A stretch of 64,000 bases of DNA. Origin: Lycorma delicatula. Taxonomy: Eukaryota; Arthropoda; Insecta; Hemiptera; Fulgoridae. The stretch spans positions 19,426,022 to 19,490,021 of the forward strand of contig NC_134465.1 of NCBI RefSeq assembly GCF_047948215.1, in the 5' to 3' direction. Below are positions 1 through 11,139 of the stretch, piece after piece; the first letter of the stretch is position 1; every line of letters begins with the position of its first letter. The translations under genes and the position numbers were made by a program. A model generated the notes under the pieces. The model made no database searches, was not told where the DNA came from, and saw only the letters and a list, made by a program, of their open reading frames with translations.

Positions 1-350
1 GATTCATAAACAACGCCCAGCAAAAACTGCTGAAGATAAATTGATTAAAATCTGTATACAACTTCTTCTTCAGGTTAAATGCATTCTAAGAAAAGATCTT
101 TAAATTTTGAGTTTAAACAGTTAAAATGGAGTATCATTGAAATTTACTATATTTTAAATTTCTTGTTAACAAATAAAGATATCACTTGATTTTTGGCGTG
201 TATAATCTTCTTCTGAATATCAAAAAATCAATTTCTAGATTTTTCGACATTCGACTTGAAAGGAGTGAAGAAACGTAAATAAATTTTAACAATGATAACT
301 CAAAAAAGTTTTTTCATTGCAAAAATTGTAATTTTCTCCATTTGTAAGTA
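1..350. other. AT-rich sequence, nothing recognised
   Basis: I see no coding potential, clear repeat or RNA gene here. The segment ends at the 5' TC of the adjoining Helitron-like element. Confidence 0.5.
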
Positions 351-1148
351 TCTATATAAATAAAAATGTAAATGCTCGTTTTTTCAAAATCTTAAATCTC
401 AGAGAGTTCTTCACCGATTGCTTTGAAATTTTGACATAACGTTGTATTCGAATACGCGTGTGTTTTCGACTGAGCGATATATCTAAGATGTCACACTTGC
501 GGCAGGTAAAAACATGTTTTTTTTTGTTGAAAAACAGCGCTATCTGTTGGACGTAAAAGCAACACACGCTATACTAAATATTTTGACGATTCCATTTCAA
601 TGTTTCCGATATGTGTGTTCGCTATAGACTAAAAAACTATTTGACCGATTTACGGGCGGGAAAAACGAGAGAAAAGGAAAAATCGAAAAAGGTAAAATAA
701 AAAGTAAAAGGTAAAAGGTAGGATGAAGGGAAAAATGAAAAAAAGAAAAAAGGGGAAAAGCAAAAACTGGTAAAGGAAATGGAAAGGGAAAAGGAGAAAA
801 AGAAAAGGGAAAAGGGGGAAAACATGAAGGGGAAATGGAAATAAGGGAAAGAGAAATAAGGAAAGGGAAGGGGAGAAAAAAGGGGAAATGTGAAATGAAA
901 AGGGGTAACATGGGGAAAGGTAATGTGGAAAAAATTAACACGGGAAAAGGACAATGAGGAAAAGTGGAAAAATAAAAACGGGAAAAGAGGGATAGGGAAA
1001 GAGTAAAAGAGATAGGTTAAATTTTGTGAAGTTCCGTAATGTTCATTTTGTTAATGTTTTATCAACCTTTCAATGTGTTCATTTAATCTATATATATATA
1101 TATATACTCAAATCTAGCAATTACGAATCGTTGCTGGGTCTGCATACT
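351..1148 (+). mobile_element. Helitron-like non-autonomous element, copy 1
   Basis: The left end is A|TCTATATAAATAAAAATG, the typical 5' TC terminus of insect Helitrons inserted after an A. The right end (about 1110-1148) has a short AT run, a small hairpin and a degenerate CTAG-like terminus. A second copy at 31631-32250 on the minus strand shares the sequence from about position 440 to the right end. The middle (about 660-1010) is a purine-rich block of GGGAAAAGG-like units, which produces long Phe/Pro/Ser-rich minus-strand frames that are not genes. No Rep/helicase is present, so the element is non-autonomous. The exact right end is uncertain because the terminal CTAG is mutated in this copy. 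Confidence 0.65.
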
Positions 1149-1362
1149 AAATGAAATATTCAGAAAATTTGGGCTTGTAAAAATTCTTTAGATAAATATC
1201 TATAAACCATTTTCGGGATTTTTTAATCTCCATTTTTAAAGGGATGCTCAACTAACACAGCCACTGACACTATTACCGTATGAGCGATGCGACTAGCTGC
1301 CCCTGACTCTCAGGTTGTTGCCTAAAAATAAAAAATAAAAATGACCGCGACGTAAAACGTAA

Positions 1363-1488
1363 CTAACCATAAAACGCGGGCGAAGCCTCGGTCAGGGAAT
1401 ATTTGTCGACCATCGCTTCCTTCGCTCGCTCTTCCCGTTCCGCCAAAGAGCTCTGCCCCTTGGACCCCGCTGCGTCCATTAAACTCAT
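1363..1488 (-). CDS. Small GC-rich ORF, 41 aa, unknown
   Basis: The frame starts ATG AGT TTA ATG GAC and ends TTT TAT GGT TAG. The product begins MSLMDAAGSKGQ and has a charged middle (AEREERAKEAM). Its GC content is well above the flanks. I do not recognise the protein. It could be the start of a LINE or gag ORF, a micropeptide or chance. There is no visible downstream continuation. Only base composition and an intact short frame support it. Confidence 0.2.
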   Translation of the reverse strand: MSLMDAAGSKGQSSLAEREERAKEAMVDKYSLTEASPAFYG

Positions 1489-1529
1489 GCTTATGAGAAT
1501 AACAATAAAAAATAAAAATTAGTCTGATC

Positions 1530-2189
<660 letters not shown>

Positions 2190-2257
2190 AATCAAGTTAA
2201 TAAAAAAAAAAGTAAATTCCATTGTTACTCCATTTTAACTCTTCAATCTTGGAATTT

Positions 2258-2460
2258 AAATTAGAAAAACCCGATAAAAGGTAAAAAATAAGAATAAAAT
2301 CAAATTGCGAATTTTAAACAAAATATATAATATAACAAATATAAAAATGCACTGAAAATTAAAAAATAAATTGTATAAATATCTTATATTATATTTTTTG
2401 CTTAAAATTCTCAATTTGATTTTATTCTTATTTTTTACTTTTTAAACGGTTTTTCTAATT
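2258..2460. repeat. Inverted repeat, 60-bp arms, about 83-nt spacer
   Basis: The left arm 2258-2318 and right arm 2402-2460 are reverse complements with only a handful of mismatches. The shared core reads AAAAAATAAGAATAAAATCA on the left and its complement on the right. The AT-rich spacer has no frame. This looks like a small foldback/MITE or a replication-generated palindrome. No target-site duplication was seen. Confidence 0.75.
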
Positions 2461-2464
2461 TGTT

Positions 2465-3035
2465 TCCTTTTTTTATTAATGTTAATATTATTATTAGTTA
2501 AATAAAAGCTTTTTAAAATCAAGTATATTTTTGTAATTTTTTTTGTATTTTTTTTAAGACTAAAAAAAAGTAAAAATATTTATTTTTACACATCGAAGTT
2601 ACATACGTGTACTAAATTTCAATCATTTTCATACGATAGATCGAAAGATATAGGAGTTGCAAGATTTGATTATTCCTAAAGCGAGTTAAATAAAAGCTTT
2701 TAAAAAAAAAACTTTTTTTAGGGTGCACTTGTATCGAAAAAGAACATGTATACAAATTTTTATCAGTTTTTGCTAGGCGTTGATGAATTAGTCAGACAGG
2801 ACAAGTTGCTTTATAGTTGCAGAGATTTCTCAGGTGATATGACCTAGAGTGATTCATAAAATCATTCCACGTCGTAAACACTCATAAATGAAATACTATT
2901 TCACACCAATGATTACTAAGAAAAATGAGGAATAAAAAGTAAAAAGCTACCCCAGCCTATCAACGCGCTAATCATGCTAAAATACAAATATTATTCGGCC
3001 ATATACGTAACATGATTAGTACTTTGTTCATCAAA
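2465..3035. other. AT-rich, nothing recognised
   Basis: Poly-A/T runs and no coding signal. Confidence 0.4.
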
Positions 3036-3039
3036 TGAC

Positions 3040-3690
3040 TAGACTTTGTCGCCGAATGGCTTTGACGGCACGTAATTCATAACCTTGCGGTGGCCCTGAA
3101 AAGGGCCGTTTTTTAGCGTTAGCTCTGAGAAGAGCTGTTGGGTCCGGAAGCTGGTCTCCGGACGAAATCGGGAAATTGCGGCTCGTCCATTGAAGTCCGA
3201 CCGGGCTTTCCCTCAGGGGCAGTCGGGTCCCCACTACAGCGTGGTAGTGGTGGCCCTCAGGGCCTCGCAGTGTCGGGTCGGCGTCAGTCGTCCTTCGCTG
3301 GCGCGGCCGAGGCGGTTCTCCCCGAGCAATTTCACGCTGAGCCGGCTCCTGCCGCTGAGTCCGCCAGCCAGAGCGATTGAAGCCCGACGAGCTGGAGCTG
3401 GAGGAGGAAGGTAGCGTCTGCGTCCAGCGCCTCCCTCGGCGGGCCGGCCAGGCCTGCTGCTTCGGCGGGGATGTTGGCATCCGCTGGGAGGTCTCATGTT
3501 AAGCCGGCCGGGGAACTTCTTCTGTCTTCCTCCGTCTTCTTCTTGGTCTTCGCCAGATGGTGGTCGACGATGAATAGCAAATTCACTCTCGTGCACGCTC
3601 TTTTATTGGAGCCTGAGAATGGTGGGTTGCAGGATCGCTATAGTGGGAGAACTTCGCGGTCATCTGCGCGGCGGTAGTAATGATTGTTAT
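3040..3690. other. GC-rich island, coding-like, unidentified
   Basis: About 650 bp of strongly GC- and CpG-rich sequence sits in an AT-rich background. Frames of 70-150 codons are open on both strands (for example 3031-3480 minus and 3190-3414 plus), so openness alone does not identify the coding strand. Peptides are Arg/Pro/Ser-rich without a domain I can name. The best guess is a 5' UTR or ORF1 remnant of a non-LTR element, by analogy with other GC-rich patches here that belong to LINEs. A host CpG-rich promoter or exon cannot be excluded. Confidence 0.3.
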
Positions 3691-3699
3691 CAGCGTGTC

Positions 3700-4371
3700 T
3701 GTATACTGTGCGCCAGCTCACACATCTGAGTTGCTGTACCGTGTTCGGCCGCCGATATTAAATTAGGCATATCAGTGGTAACAACATATAATAAACAAAA
3801 TTAGTTTCAGAGAAATCAACTGTGATTCGTACTCTATTTATAATTAAGGTATTTTGCATGCATCACAGTTATTTAATAAGCTGGGGTAGATAGTGCAAGC
3901 GACAAATTATTATATGATTTTTTTAAATTGTGAAATAATGGATAATAGGAAAAAATATATATGTACACAAGATTACAACTGTTTTTTAATGCAACCGGAC
4001 TCGAATATAAAAAAATATATATCTGAGAATATAAAATTAAAATAAAAATAAAAAGAAAACACGGAACCTGTTAATAAGCAGTTAACTGCACTAAACATAG
4101 TGTAATAAAAAAAAAATAAATAAATAAAAAAAATACTGTTTTACTCAATCTATATATAACAGTAAAAAGTTAAAAGGACTCTTATTTTTGTGAACTAAGA
4201 AAGAAAGTAAGTACAGTAGGTTGTTAATGTTAAAAAGTGTAAAAGAGGAGGGATAAAAAAACAGGTATGGAATAGAAGAAGAAATAGAAAGAGAAATAAC
4301 ATAAGAGAGAGAGAGAGAGAGTAAAATACCACGTGACGGGTCGTTAACTTCTGACATTAAAGCCTGTAATG

Positions 4372-4409
<38 letters not shown>

Positions 4410-4974
4410 TGTAATAATAATGTTTAGTTAAGCGAGGAATAGGTAGGTAATAACAGTAGGCCCAAGACCTGACGAGTTATCAAACAACATACAAGTTAAC
4501 AGTTAAAAAAAGGTAATAAAAAAAATTAGTAAATAAAAACATAAAAAAATAAAGAAACATATTTAACTATATATTTAAACATTCTGTTATTTTGTCTTTA
4601 TCTTTCTCTTCTTTATAATAATGTTTGAATTTTTTACATCCCCACTACATTTTTTAGATTCACTCTTTTTCTTGTTACTACATTACGCCTATCTTCATTT
4701 TGCATAATTAAAATAATAATTTTATATTAACTCAATAAAAGATATTTAAGTACAACAGACAGAACTATTAATCAATTTTTTCCTGTTAACTTAATACGAA
4801 TTTATGTAATAAATTTACCAAACAACTTTCTAACGTTATAAGTCAAAGTATTATAAATTAATATATAATCAAAAAAAAATTACAATGGAATTGTAAACCG
4901 TAGAGTAAGAGTCTCGCATATATTTTCTTCCCCTCAAAAAAACAAAATTCTGTAATATTAATAAAACTGTTTTT
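3700..4974. other. AT-rich intergenic with (TAA)n microsatellite
   Basis: Contains a (TAA)n run at about 4372-4407 and a short (GA)n at about 4307-4321. No gene was seen. Confidence 0.5.
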
Positions 4975-5815
4975 TTTTGTCTTGTCATTTGACTGGTTTG
5001 ATGCAGCTTTCCAAGATTCCCTATCTAGTGCCAGTCGTTTCATTTCGGTATACCCCTACATCCGTATATCCTACATCCCTAACATATTGGTTTTACATAT
5101 TCCAAACTTTACTTGCTTGCACAATTTTTTCCTTCTCCCTGTCCCTTCAATATTAAAGCGACTATTCCAGGGTGCCTAAATATGTAACCTATAAGTCTGT
5201 TTCTTCATTTAACTATATTTTTCCAAATGCTTCTTTCTTCATCAATTTGCCGCAGCCCCTTTTCATTTGTCAGTTTATCCACCCATCTGATTTTTAACGT
5301 TCTGAGCACAACGTTTTAAAAACTTGTAATTTTTTCTTCTCAGGTTCACTGATCGTCCAAGTTTCACTTCCATATAAAGCTACGCTCCAAACATATGCTT
5401 TCAAAAATGTTTTCCTGATGTTAAATTAATTTTTGATGTAAGCAAATTATATTTCTGACTGAAAGCTCGTTTCGCCTCTCCTACTCGCCATTTTATTTTG
5501 CTCCTGCTTCGTCCATCTTTAGTAATTCTACTTACCAAATAAAATTCTTCTACCTCCATAATCTTTTCTCTTCCAATTTTTATATTCAGTGGTCCATCTT
5601 TGTTATTTCTACTTCATTTCATTACTTTCGTTTTGTTCTTGTTTATTTTCATGCGGTAGTTTTTGCGTAGGCCTTCATCCATATCGTTCATTGTTTCTTT
5701 TTTACTCTCGGCTAGAATTACTATATCATCAGCAAATCGTAGCATCTTTATCTTTTCACCTTATACTGTTACTCCAAATCTAAATTATTCTTTAACATCA
5801 TTAACTGCTAGTTAA
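4975..5815 (-). pseudogene. RTE-like LINE 3' end (RT palm to C terminus), decayed
   Basis: Read on the minus strand, this carries the end of a LINE reverse transcriptase and its C-terminal region. A palm motif with FADD is preserved near 5725-5740 (RFADDIVIL), followed by decayed equivalents of the C-terminal region (YLGS, ETWT, WYRRML in the better copy at 36930-37566). The ORF ends near SNQSND and runs into AGACAAAAAAA, a very short 3' UTR typical of RTE-clade elements. Several stops and frameshifts make it non-functional. It is 5'-truncated at about 5815. RTE assignment is from motif memory; another APE-type LINE clade is possible. Confidence 0.7.
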
Positions 5816-6130
5816 TAAAAAAAAAAAAAGTTATAAGAGTTTTTAACTGTTTAAGTTAAATTTAAATTTATGTAACTAAAATAAACTGTTTTTAACAAAA
5901 CGATACTGATATAAAAAAAAAAGTAAGACACTACATTTCTATTATCAAAATCTGTTATTAATTTAGAATTTTCTTTAAAAAAAAAAATACATGTTAAATA
6001 TATGTAATAGCCAGTAGATATACAATAATAGATAATAAACAATGTTTAAGTGTTCTATATAATAAGCAATAAAATAAAATTCTTATCGGCCCGATTTCAT
6101 TTATATGTAAAACATATCACATTTACAGAA
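5816..6130. other. AT-rich, nothing recognised
   Basis: Poly-A/T-rich sequence between the RTE fragment and a family-C repeat. Confidence 0.4.
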
Positions 6131-6995
6131 ATAATTAAATTCTTATGATTATTCATTGTTCAATAAATTTCAATATTTAATTTTAAAAAAAGGTTATAAT
6201 AAACAGGAGATGAAGTCGGATTTGAATCGATGTGCCTTCCCCTTGTAAGATCAAATATCTCATTAATTAAAATTTTATTTGGCTATTTTTCTGGAACGAA
6301 AGAAAATAATAAACACTCATGATATATCGTTGAAAAGCTCTCAATGTGAGCTTATTACTGCAGTTAAGAAAAAATCCAAAATCCAAAATTTGGGTTTGGA
6401 ATTTTGGCTTTTTTTGGACACTTTTGGTCCTTCTTCCTTCCTTTTCCCTGTTTATCCTCCGAGAATTGGAGGAAAGTTGAAGAGTGTAAGTGAAGTGTAG
6501 TCTTGTACAGTCTCAGTTCGACCATTTCTGAGATGTGTGGTTGATTGAAACCCAACCACCAAAGACATGTTCCAGTATCAACGTATCAAATGTTCCGGTG
6601 TCAACGTTCTAGTATTCAAATCCGTGTAAAATAACTGACTTTACTACAACTTGAACGCCGGAACTATCGACTTCCAAATCAGCTGATTTGCGAAGACGCG
6701 TTCACCACTAGACCAATCTGGGTGGACACTTTTGGTCCAGTCGATTTCAATCAAAGGTGGAGGTGCACAACTAGATGTTACAGCAGTCCTAAATCAAAAA
6801 TTTCAACATTCTACGGCTAGTCGTTTCTGAGTTATGCGAGATACATTCGCACATACTTACGTATAGACGTCACGCCGAAATTTGTCAAAATGTATTCAGG
6901 GACGATCAAAATAGATACTTCCATTGAAGTTTGAAAACCGAAATTTTTCACGATCACAATACTTCCATCCTTTATTTCGTACAAAGAACTAAAAA
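6131..6995 (-). repeat. Family C palindrome-ended repeat, split by a SINE
   Basis: The copy is on the minus strand. It contains the family's tRNA-like motif (TTCGAA-type near 6220), the block of TTTGGATTTTGG-like repeats, and the end with a degenerate ACTTCCTT...GTAC hairpin near 6960-6990. It is interrupted at 6431-6723 by SINE-A, whose removal restores the family-C order. The left end is divergent. Confidence 0.75.
6431..6723 (-). mobile_element. SINE-A, full-length tRNA-derived SINE with 15-bp TSD
   Basis: A perfect 15-bp duplication, GGACACTTTTGGTCC, flanks the copy at 6416-6430 and 6724-6738. In the sense (minus) direction the element starts with a tRNA-like head, then a body including a GGTTGGGTTTCAATCA-like segment, and ends GGAGGATAAACAGGGAAAA. 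It is about 293 bp, matching the copy at 63352-63639. It would be transcribed by RNA polymerase III and mobilised by a LINE. The head is slightly degraded here. Confidence 0.9.
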
Positions 6996-6999
6996 ACTG

Positions 7000-7561
7000 A
7001 TCACTACACGATGTTCAACTAATTTGAAGAGAATTTGCCATCCTAAAATGAGAATTTGGGGTTACAAATAAAATAATTTTATTCAAACAGACGATCGTAA
7101 GTTATCACAGTGTTACATTCTTATTGTTCTGAAAGTATCACAATTTGCTTATGACACATCTTTTCCTTCATAGCCATTTGTCTCATTAATTATTGAATAA
7201 CCCTCGTAATTCTTCAATCTATATTTGTTGGTGAAAAAACCTTCTATTCTGCATGTAAGAAGCCCTCCTTATTTGTGGTAATAAGTATTTATTCGATGTC
7301 TGCATTACTTTGTATCCTTGTAATTTTACTCTCTAAAAACAAAACTTTGTAATTTATTGCATATTAAAATTCCCTGACATATATATACATATATACACAA
7401 AAATCTTACTCTTCCGTTTAAATCTTTAATGTTTTATAAATTTATTTTAAGGATGATGAATATTTTACATTATTATTTTTTTTTTTTATAAATATTTTAT
7501 TATTTTGTAAATGATATTTGGCCGAAAACAATGTCTTGTACGTAGCGAAAGTAAGGATGAA

Positions 7562-7599
<38 letters not shown>

Positions 7600-8001
7600 T
7601 AATGCACCGAATAAGGCGGTATGTTTTATAAAAAATTATTCTTAATAAAACAAATTATTATTCATAAAAAAAAAAAATATTTTAACATTTAAATATGATG
7701 CTGAATGCGTATTATAATGGAGATGATTAAAAGAAGAATGCTCTTACTGCAAAATGAAAATATTTTAATATCATTTAACATGTATTCCAAGAAATATCTC
7801 ACTGAACAATGCAATAATTTTATATTAAATAATAATTCAGTATGCAACAACTGATAACCGTTCTTATAATTCCCATGTTTTTTATAAACGGTGTAAACTC
7901 TTAATTTCTTCTGGGATACATTTATTAAAAAAAAGAGGAAAAATAAAAAAGCTTTTTGTATATATATATACCCACACATATATATACCGTGTACACACAT
8001 A
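7000..8001. other. AT-rich intergenic with (TAA)n
   Basis: Contains a (TAA)n run at about 7566-7600 and a (TA)-rich patch just before the mariner element. No supported gene; the 103-codon minus-strand frame at 7689-8000 is Ile/Leu/Tyr-rich and looks like an AT-composition artefact. Confidence 0.45.
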
Positions 8002-8003
8002 TA

Positions 8004-9293
8004 CGAGAAGTGATCTCTAGAGTAAGACCGTTTTATTGTAAAAAAAATGTATTTTGAAAGTTTATAAATATTACGTATTTCTCTTAAACTACATACCTTA
8101 TACTAACTACTTTATATAATCGCCACATGAATTAAAAGACATTTATCATAGCGATAGACCAGCTTCGATATACCCTCGTCTTATTCTTCTGCCGCCAATC
8201 CATTTAGCCACTGATTAACAGAATTTTTAAGTTCATCGTCAGCCGCGAATCGCTTACCGCTCAAAAATTATTTCAATTTCCTAAACAAATAGTAATCAGA
8301 AGGAGCTAAGTCCGTTATATGGTGGGTGATCGTAAACGTCCCATCCAAATGTTCTCAGTAAATCACGCGTCGGGCCCACAACATGCGGACGTACATTATC
8401 GAGCAGCAGGACAACGCTGTCGGTCAGCCGCCCGCATCGCCGATTTTACGTGCGGTAATTTACGAAAAATTTCGCAGTAGGCTTCCGCATTTATAGTCGC
8501 TGCAGGTGGCATGAAATCAATCAGAAGTACGACAAACCGATCCCAAAAGACTGTTGCCATCAGTTTGCGTCCAAATGGTTGTCGCTTGATCTTTGTTGGT
8601 GATGATGACGCCATTCATTTCCCGTGTAATACGAAATACCGTTTTCTCTCTGGCGTGTAAAACGAAATCCACGTTTCAATGCCGGTAACAACTGAATTAG
8701 CCCGTCAAAAATTTCAAAGCAGATCCCATTCGGATTTTTTGTTACGTTCTGTTATGACGTGCGGCACCCAAAGTGCACAAACCTTTCTGAAGGGTAAAAG
8801 GTCATGAACAATGCGACCAATAATAATTCTGAAACATCAGGAAAAAGAAGGGCGAGGTCGGAAATCGTTGAGCGACGATCTTTTCTGATTTCATTATCGA
8901 CGCGTTTCAACAAGTCCTCGGTGATTATCGATGGCCTCCCCAAAAGTTCTTCATCGTGTATATTAATTCTGTTATTTCTAAACCTTTCACACTATTTTCG
9001 GACGTTTATTTCATTCGTTGTTTATCATGTACACAGCAACCAACTGCCTATGAATTTCAGCCGGCGCAACATTTTGACGGTTTAAAAAACGTACGATCCA
9101 CGTATTTCAGTCGGCGGCAACATCGATTTTCCTATTCAATTTATAATGTAATAACTTACACGTAATCAAAGTTAGTACAACTTACAGACAACAATGCAGT
9201 GTCCACATTACTAGCATGGCCATAAACGACACAGATTCGCCAACCTTAAGAAGAGAAAATTCCCAGCGGTCTTTACTTTAGAAATATCCCTCG
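8004..9293 (-). mobile_element. mariner-family DNA transposon, delimited
   Basis: The 1290-bp element is flanked by TA on both sides (8002-8003 and 9294-9295), the mariner target. Imperfect terminal inverted repeats of about 27 bp both begin CGAG and end AAGACCG. The length is typical for mariner (about 1.3 kb). It encodes a decayed transposase on the minus strand. Confidence 0.92.
8165..9150 (-). pseudogene. mariner transposase pseudogene (DD34D type)
   Basis: The transposase would bind the terminal repeats and perform cut-and-paste at TA. From the N-terminal side the fragments are: AEIHRQLVAVY (first helix-turn-helix, about 9030-9065); NIHDEELLGRPSIITEDLL and following (second helix-turn-helix and linker, about 8830-8970); QPFGRKLMATVFWDRFVVLL (first catalytic Asp, about 8520-8590); and DNVRPH (second Asp, about 8390). 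A +1 shift near 8318 then leads to DLAPSDYYLF with the third Asp. Spacing between the second and third Asp corresponds to DD34D once the shift is allowed for. Stops and at least one frameshift make it dead. Confidence 0.9.
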
Positions 9294-9299
9294 TATATT

Positions 9300-9600
9300 C
9301 AATTTAATTAATTTTAAAGTAAAAATCAACAGAAAAATAATACTAACCTATTTTAGGATTTTTACCCGACTAATCGAGAAGGAAGATAGAATTTTCTATC
9401 CTCAGAAGTTTGGGAGGTAAATTTTCTCAATGTTTTAAAACGTAACCCTATTTTGTATTAATAAAATTCTGGAAAAATGATTTTTTAGGAAAGAGCAGAA
9501 AAAACTTATTTTTCGGTATTTAATTTTGTAAAAAAAGTAAAAAGTGAGTTATAATTGCTACGAATTGATGATTCCTTCTGCGTGAAAAATTATAGCTGTA
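9300..9600. other. AT-rich, nothing recognised
   Basis: Short AT-rich spacer between the mariner and SINE-B copy 1. Confidence 0.4.
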
Positions 9601-9639
9601 ATTGCTTGATGATATCACCGCATAAGCGGAAAGCTTGTG

Positions 9640-9762
9640 TGTGCGATATGGATATGGAATTTTGTAGCGAATGAAAAATGCCAATGCCTGACCGCGATTC
9701 GAACCGGGGACCTCCGGATGAGAGGCTGAGACGCTATCACTCCGCCACGGAGGTCGGCGGAA
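9640..9762 (-). mobile_element. SINE-B copy 1 (tRNA-derived head)
   Basis: On the minus strand it reads CCTCCGTGGCGGAGTGATAG (box A-like), then CCGGTTCGAATC (box B), then CAGGCATTGGCATTTTTC, the hallmark joint of this family. The anticodon region does not fold as a normal tRNA arm (5-bp stem with 7-nt loop is absent), so it is a SINE head, not a tRNA gene. The 3' body is divergent. Confidence 0.75.
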
Positions 9763-10082
9763 TATATTGTCATTTTATGTAAGTCGTCGATCTAAGAGAA
9801 ATAAAAACGCATATAAATTGTGAAATACGTCTTTTTAAAATACTGGATATACATTTTTTTTAAAGGTAATCATACTTTTTCACATTATTTAAAAAAATTT
9901 ACCTTTTATTTATTATTTTTTTAAAAGAATACCACCTGTTCTTAGCGATAGTTAAATTTTAAGCGCTAAACAAACGATTAGAAATTTTAAAATCATTTCA
10001 GTTTATCTTAGTATTTTATTCGTGTTCAAGTAGTTGATGATTCCTAAAATCGGTTAAGTCCTCCGATTAATTTATTTTTATG

Positions 10083-10197
10083 CGAAAAGCCCAACACTTT
10101 TTAGCGTGTGGAAAAATGCCACGCTTGACCGGGATTCGAACTCGGGATCTCCGGATAAAAGATCAAGACGCTAACACTCGTGCCACAGAAGCCCAGC
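10083..10197 (-). mobile_element. SINE-B copy 2
   Basis: On the minus strand: GGGCTTCTGTGGCACGAGTG (box A region), AGTTCGAATCCCGGTC (box B), then CGTGGCATTTTTCCACACGC. It was later disrupted at its head by the LINE tail that follows. Confidence 0.75.
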
Positions 10198-10486
10198 AAT
10201 TTTTTTCGTGGTCGGAGGAACCCCGTTTACGGGCAAAGTCGAACTCTCTAACAGGTTCCGCTATATGTTATTACAAGGCGTATATGCGCCTGCACCCTAG
10301 CGACTAAACCTCTTATCTCACCGACCACTCCTCCCAGGACCGAACCCGTAATTAAGCATCGCCTCTAATTACCTTGCCAGGCCCGGCTATGCTGTTCCCA
10401 GCTGCCCCTTCCGAGTATCCGGGACTAAAGGACCGATTATTGTCATTGTCTCCAAGAAGGGCATCCCGTAGAGGGCGCCCCCACTG
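10198..10486 (-). mobile_element. 5'-truncated LINE 3' tail with 10-bp TSD
   Basis: GAAGCCCAGC occurs at 10188-10197 and again at 10487-10496. Sense is minus: the left edge is a T run (poly-A on the sense strand), so this is a short 5'-truncated retrotransposon tail. Its sequence resembles the 3' UTR of the R1-like element at 20319-21128: both have an AGCCGGGCCTGG-like segment and a TTAATTG/TGCTTAAT-like segment near the end. Confidence 0.75.
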
Positions 10487-10504
10487 GAAGCCCAGCTTAG
10501 AATG

Positions 10505-11130
10505 ACGTTTCTTTCTAGGTTATTTTCTTTCATGCTTTTTTCATTTTTTCGGCATAGCTTCGTTTTTGCTCGTCCATCATTTTCCAGTCGTTCTTATTTC
10601 TCCCAGAAAAACCCTTTTTTATATTGTAAATTATTCATCGGAATTTATTTCTATCAAAACAGTCCTCTTGTTTCAAACCTATCCTTTGCAGGTCCTCTTT
10701 CATCTGTTTCAGGTAATTTGATTTGCTTTTCATGTTCTACAGCTTGTAAAATATTTGTTTATTTAATCTATTTAGATGCACGTTGATCATATGCCCCAAA
10801 AAATTACAATTTTTTTCCTTATTGCTGTTTTCTTGATCTTGATAGATATCCTTGTTAGATTTCAGTCCGTATCCTTACTCTGTATCCTTTGGTTCATGCA
10901 TTTTCCTTAGTAAGCTTCTTGGGATCTTAGGTAATTTTTCGAAGTCGGTTAGTTGTAATGTTTCAATGTCATATAAGATTACTGATCGTACTACAGCTGA
11001 AAATGTTTTAATTTCGCGATATTTGAGAGATTATTCTTATCGTACATATTTTTGGTGATAAATTTAAGCTACTCCAGTTTTAAAATTCTATTTTCAACTG
11101 CTGTTTTATATCTTCCTGTTCTGCTCTGAT
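10505..11130 (-). pseudogene. Decayed LINE C-terminal coding fragment
   Basis: Conceptual minus-strand translation gives disconnected pieces such as EHEKQIKLPETDERGP, GFFWEK and RAKTKLCRKNEKSMKEN. These resemble the C-terminal tail of LINE polyproteins that follows the RT domain (a Trp/Lys-rich segment ending in a basic HS/AEKMKKYW-like helix). Many stops are present. Clade not assigned. Confidence 0.4.
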
Positions 11131-11139
11131 TAATTGAAA

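Noticed and set aside
597..954. Phe/Pro/Ser-rich minus-strand frames of 105-114 codons
   Set aside because: They translate the purine-rich repetitive body of the Helitron-like element; low complexity, no start context.
3031..3480. 149-codon minus-strand gene
   Set aside because: Open frames exist on both strands of a GC-rich patch and no domain is visible; kept only as an unidentified GC-rich island.
6210..6240. tRNA remnant in family C (CGGATTCGAACCG-like)
   Set aside because: Present at the same place in other family-C copies without acceptor or anticodon arms; part of the repeat.
9640..9762. A tRNA gene on the minus strand
   Set aside because: Box A and B fit, but the anticodon arm does not fold and the same sequence continues into the SINE-B body found in other copies.
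10100..10197. A second tRNA gene
   Set aside because: Same SINE-B head; no normal anticodon loop.
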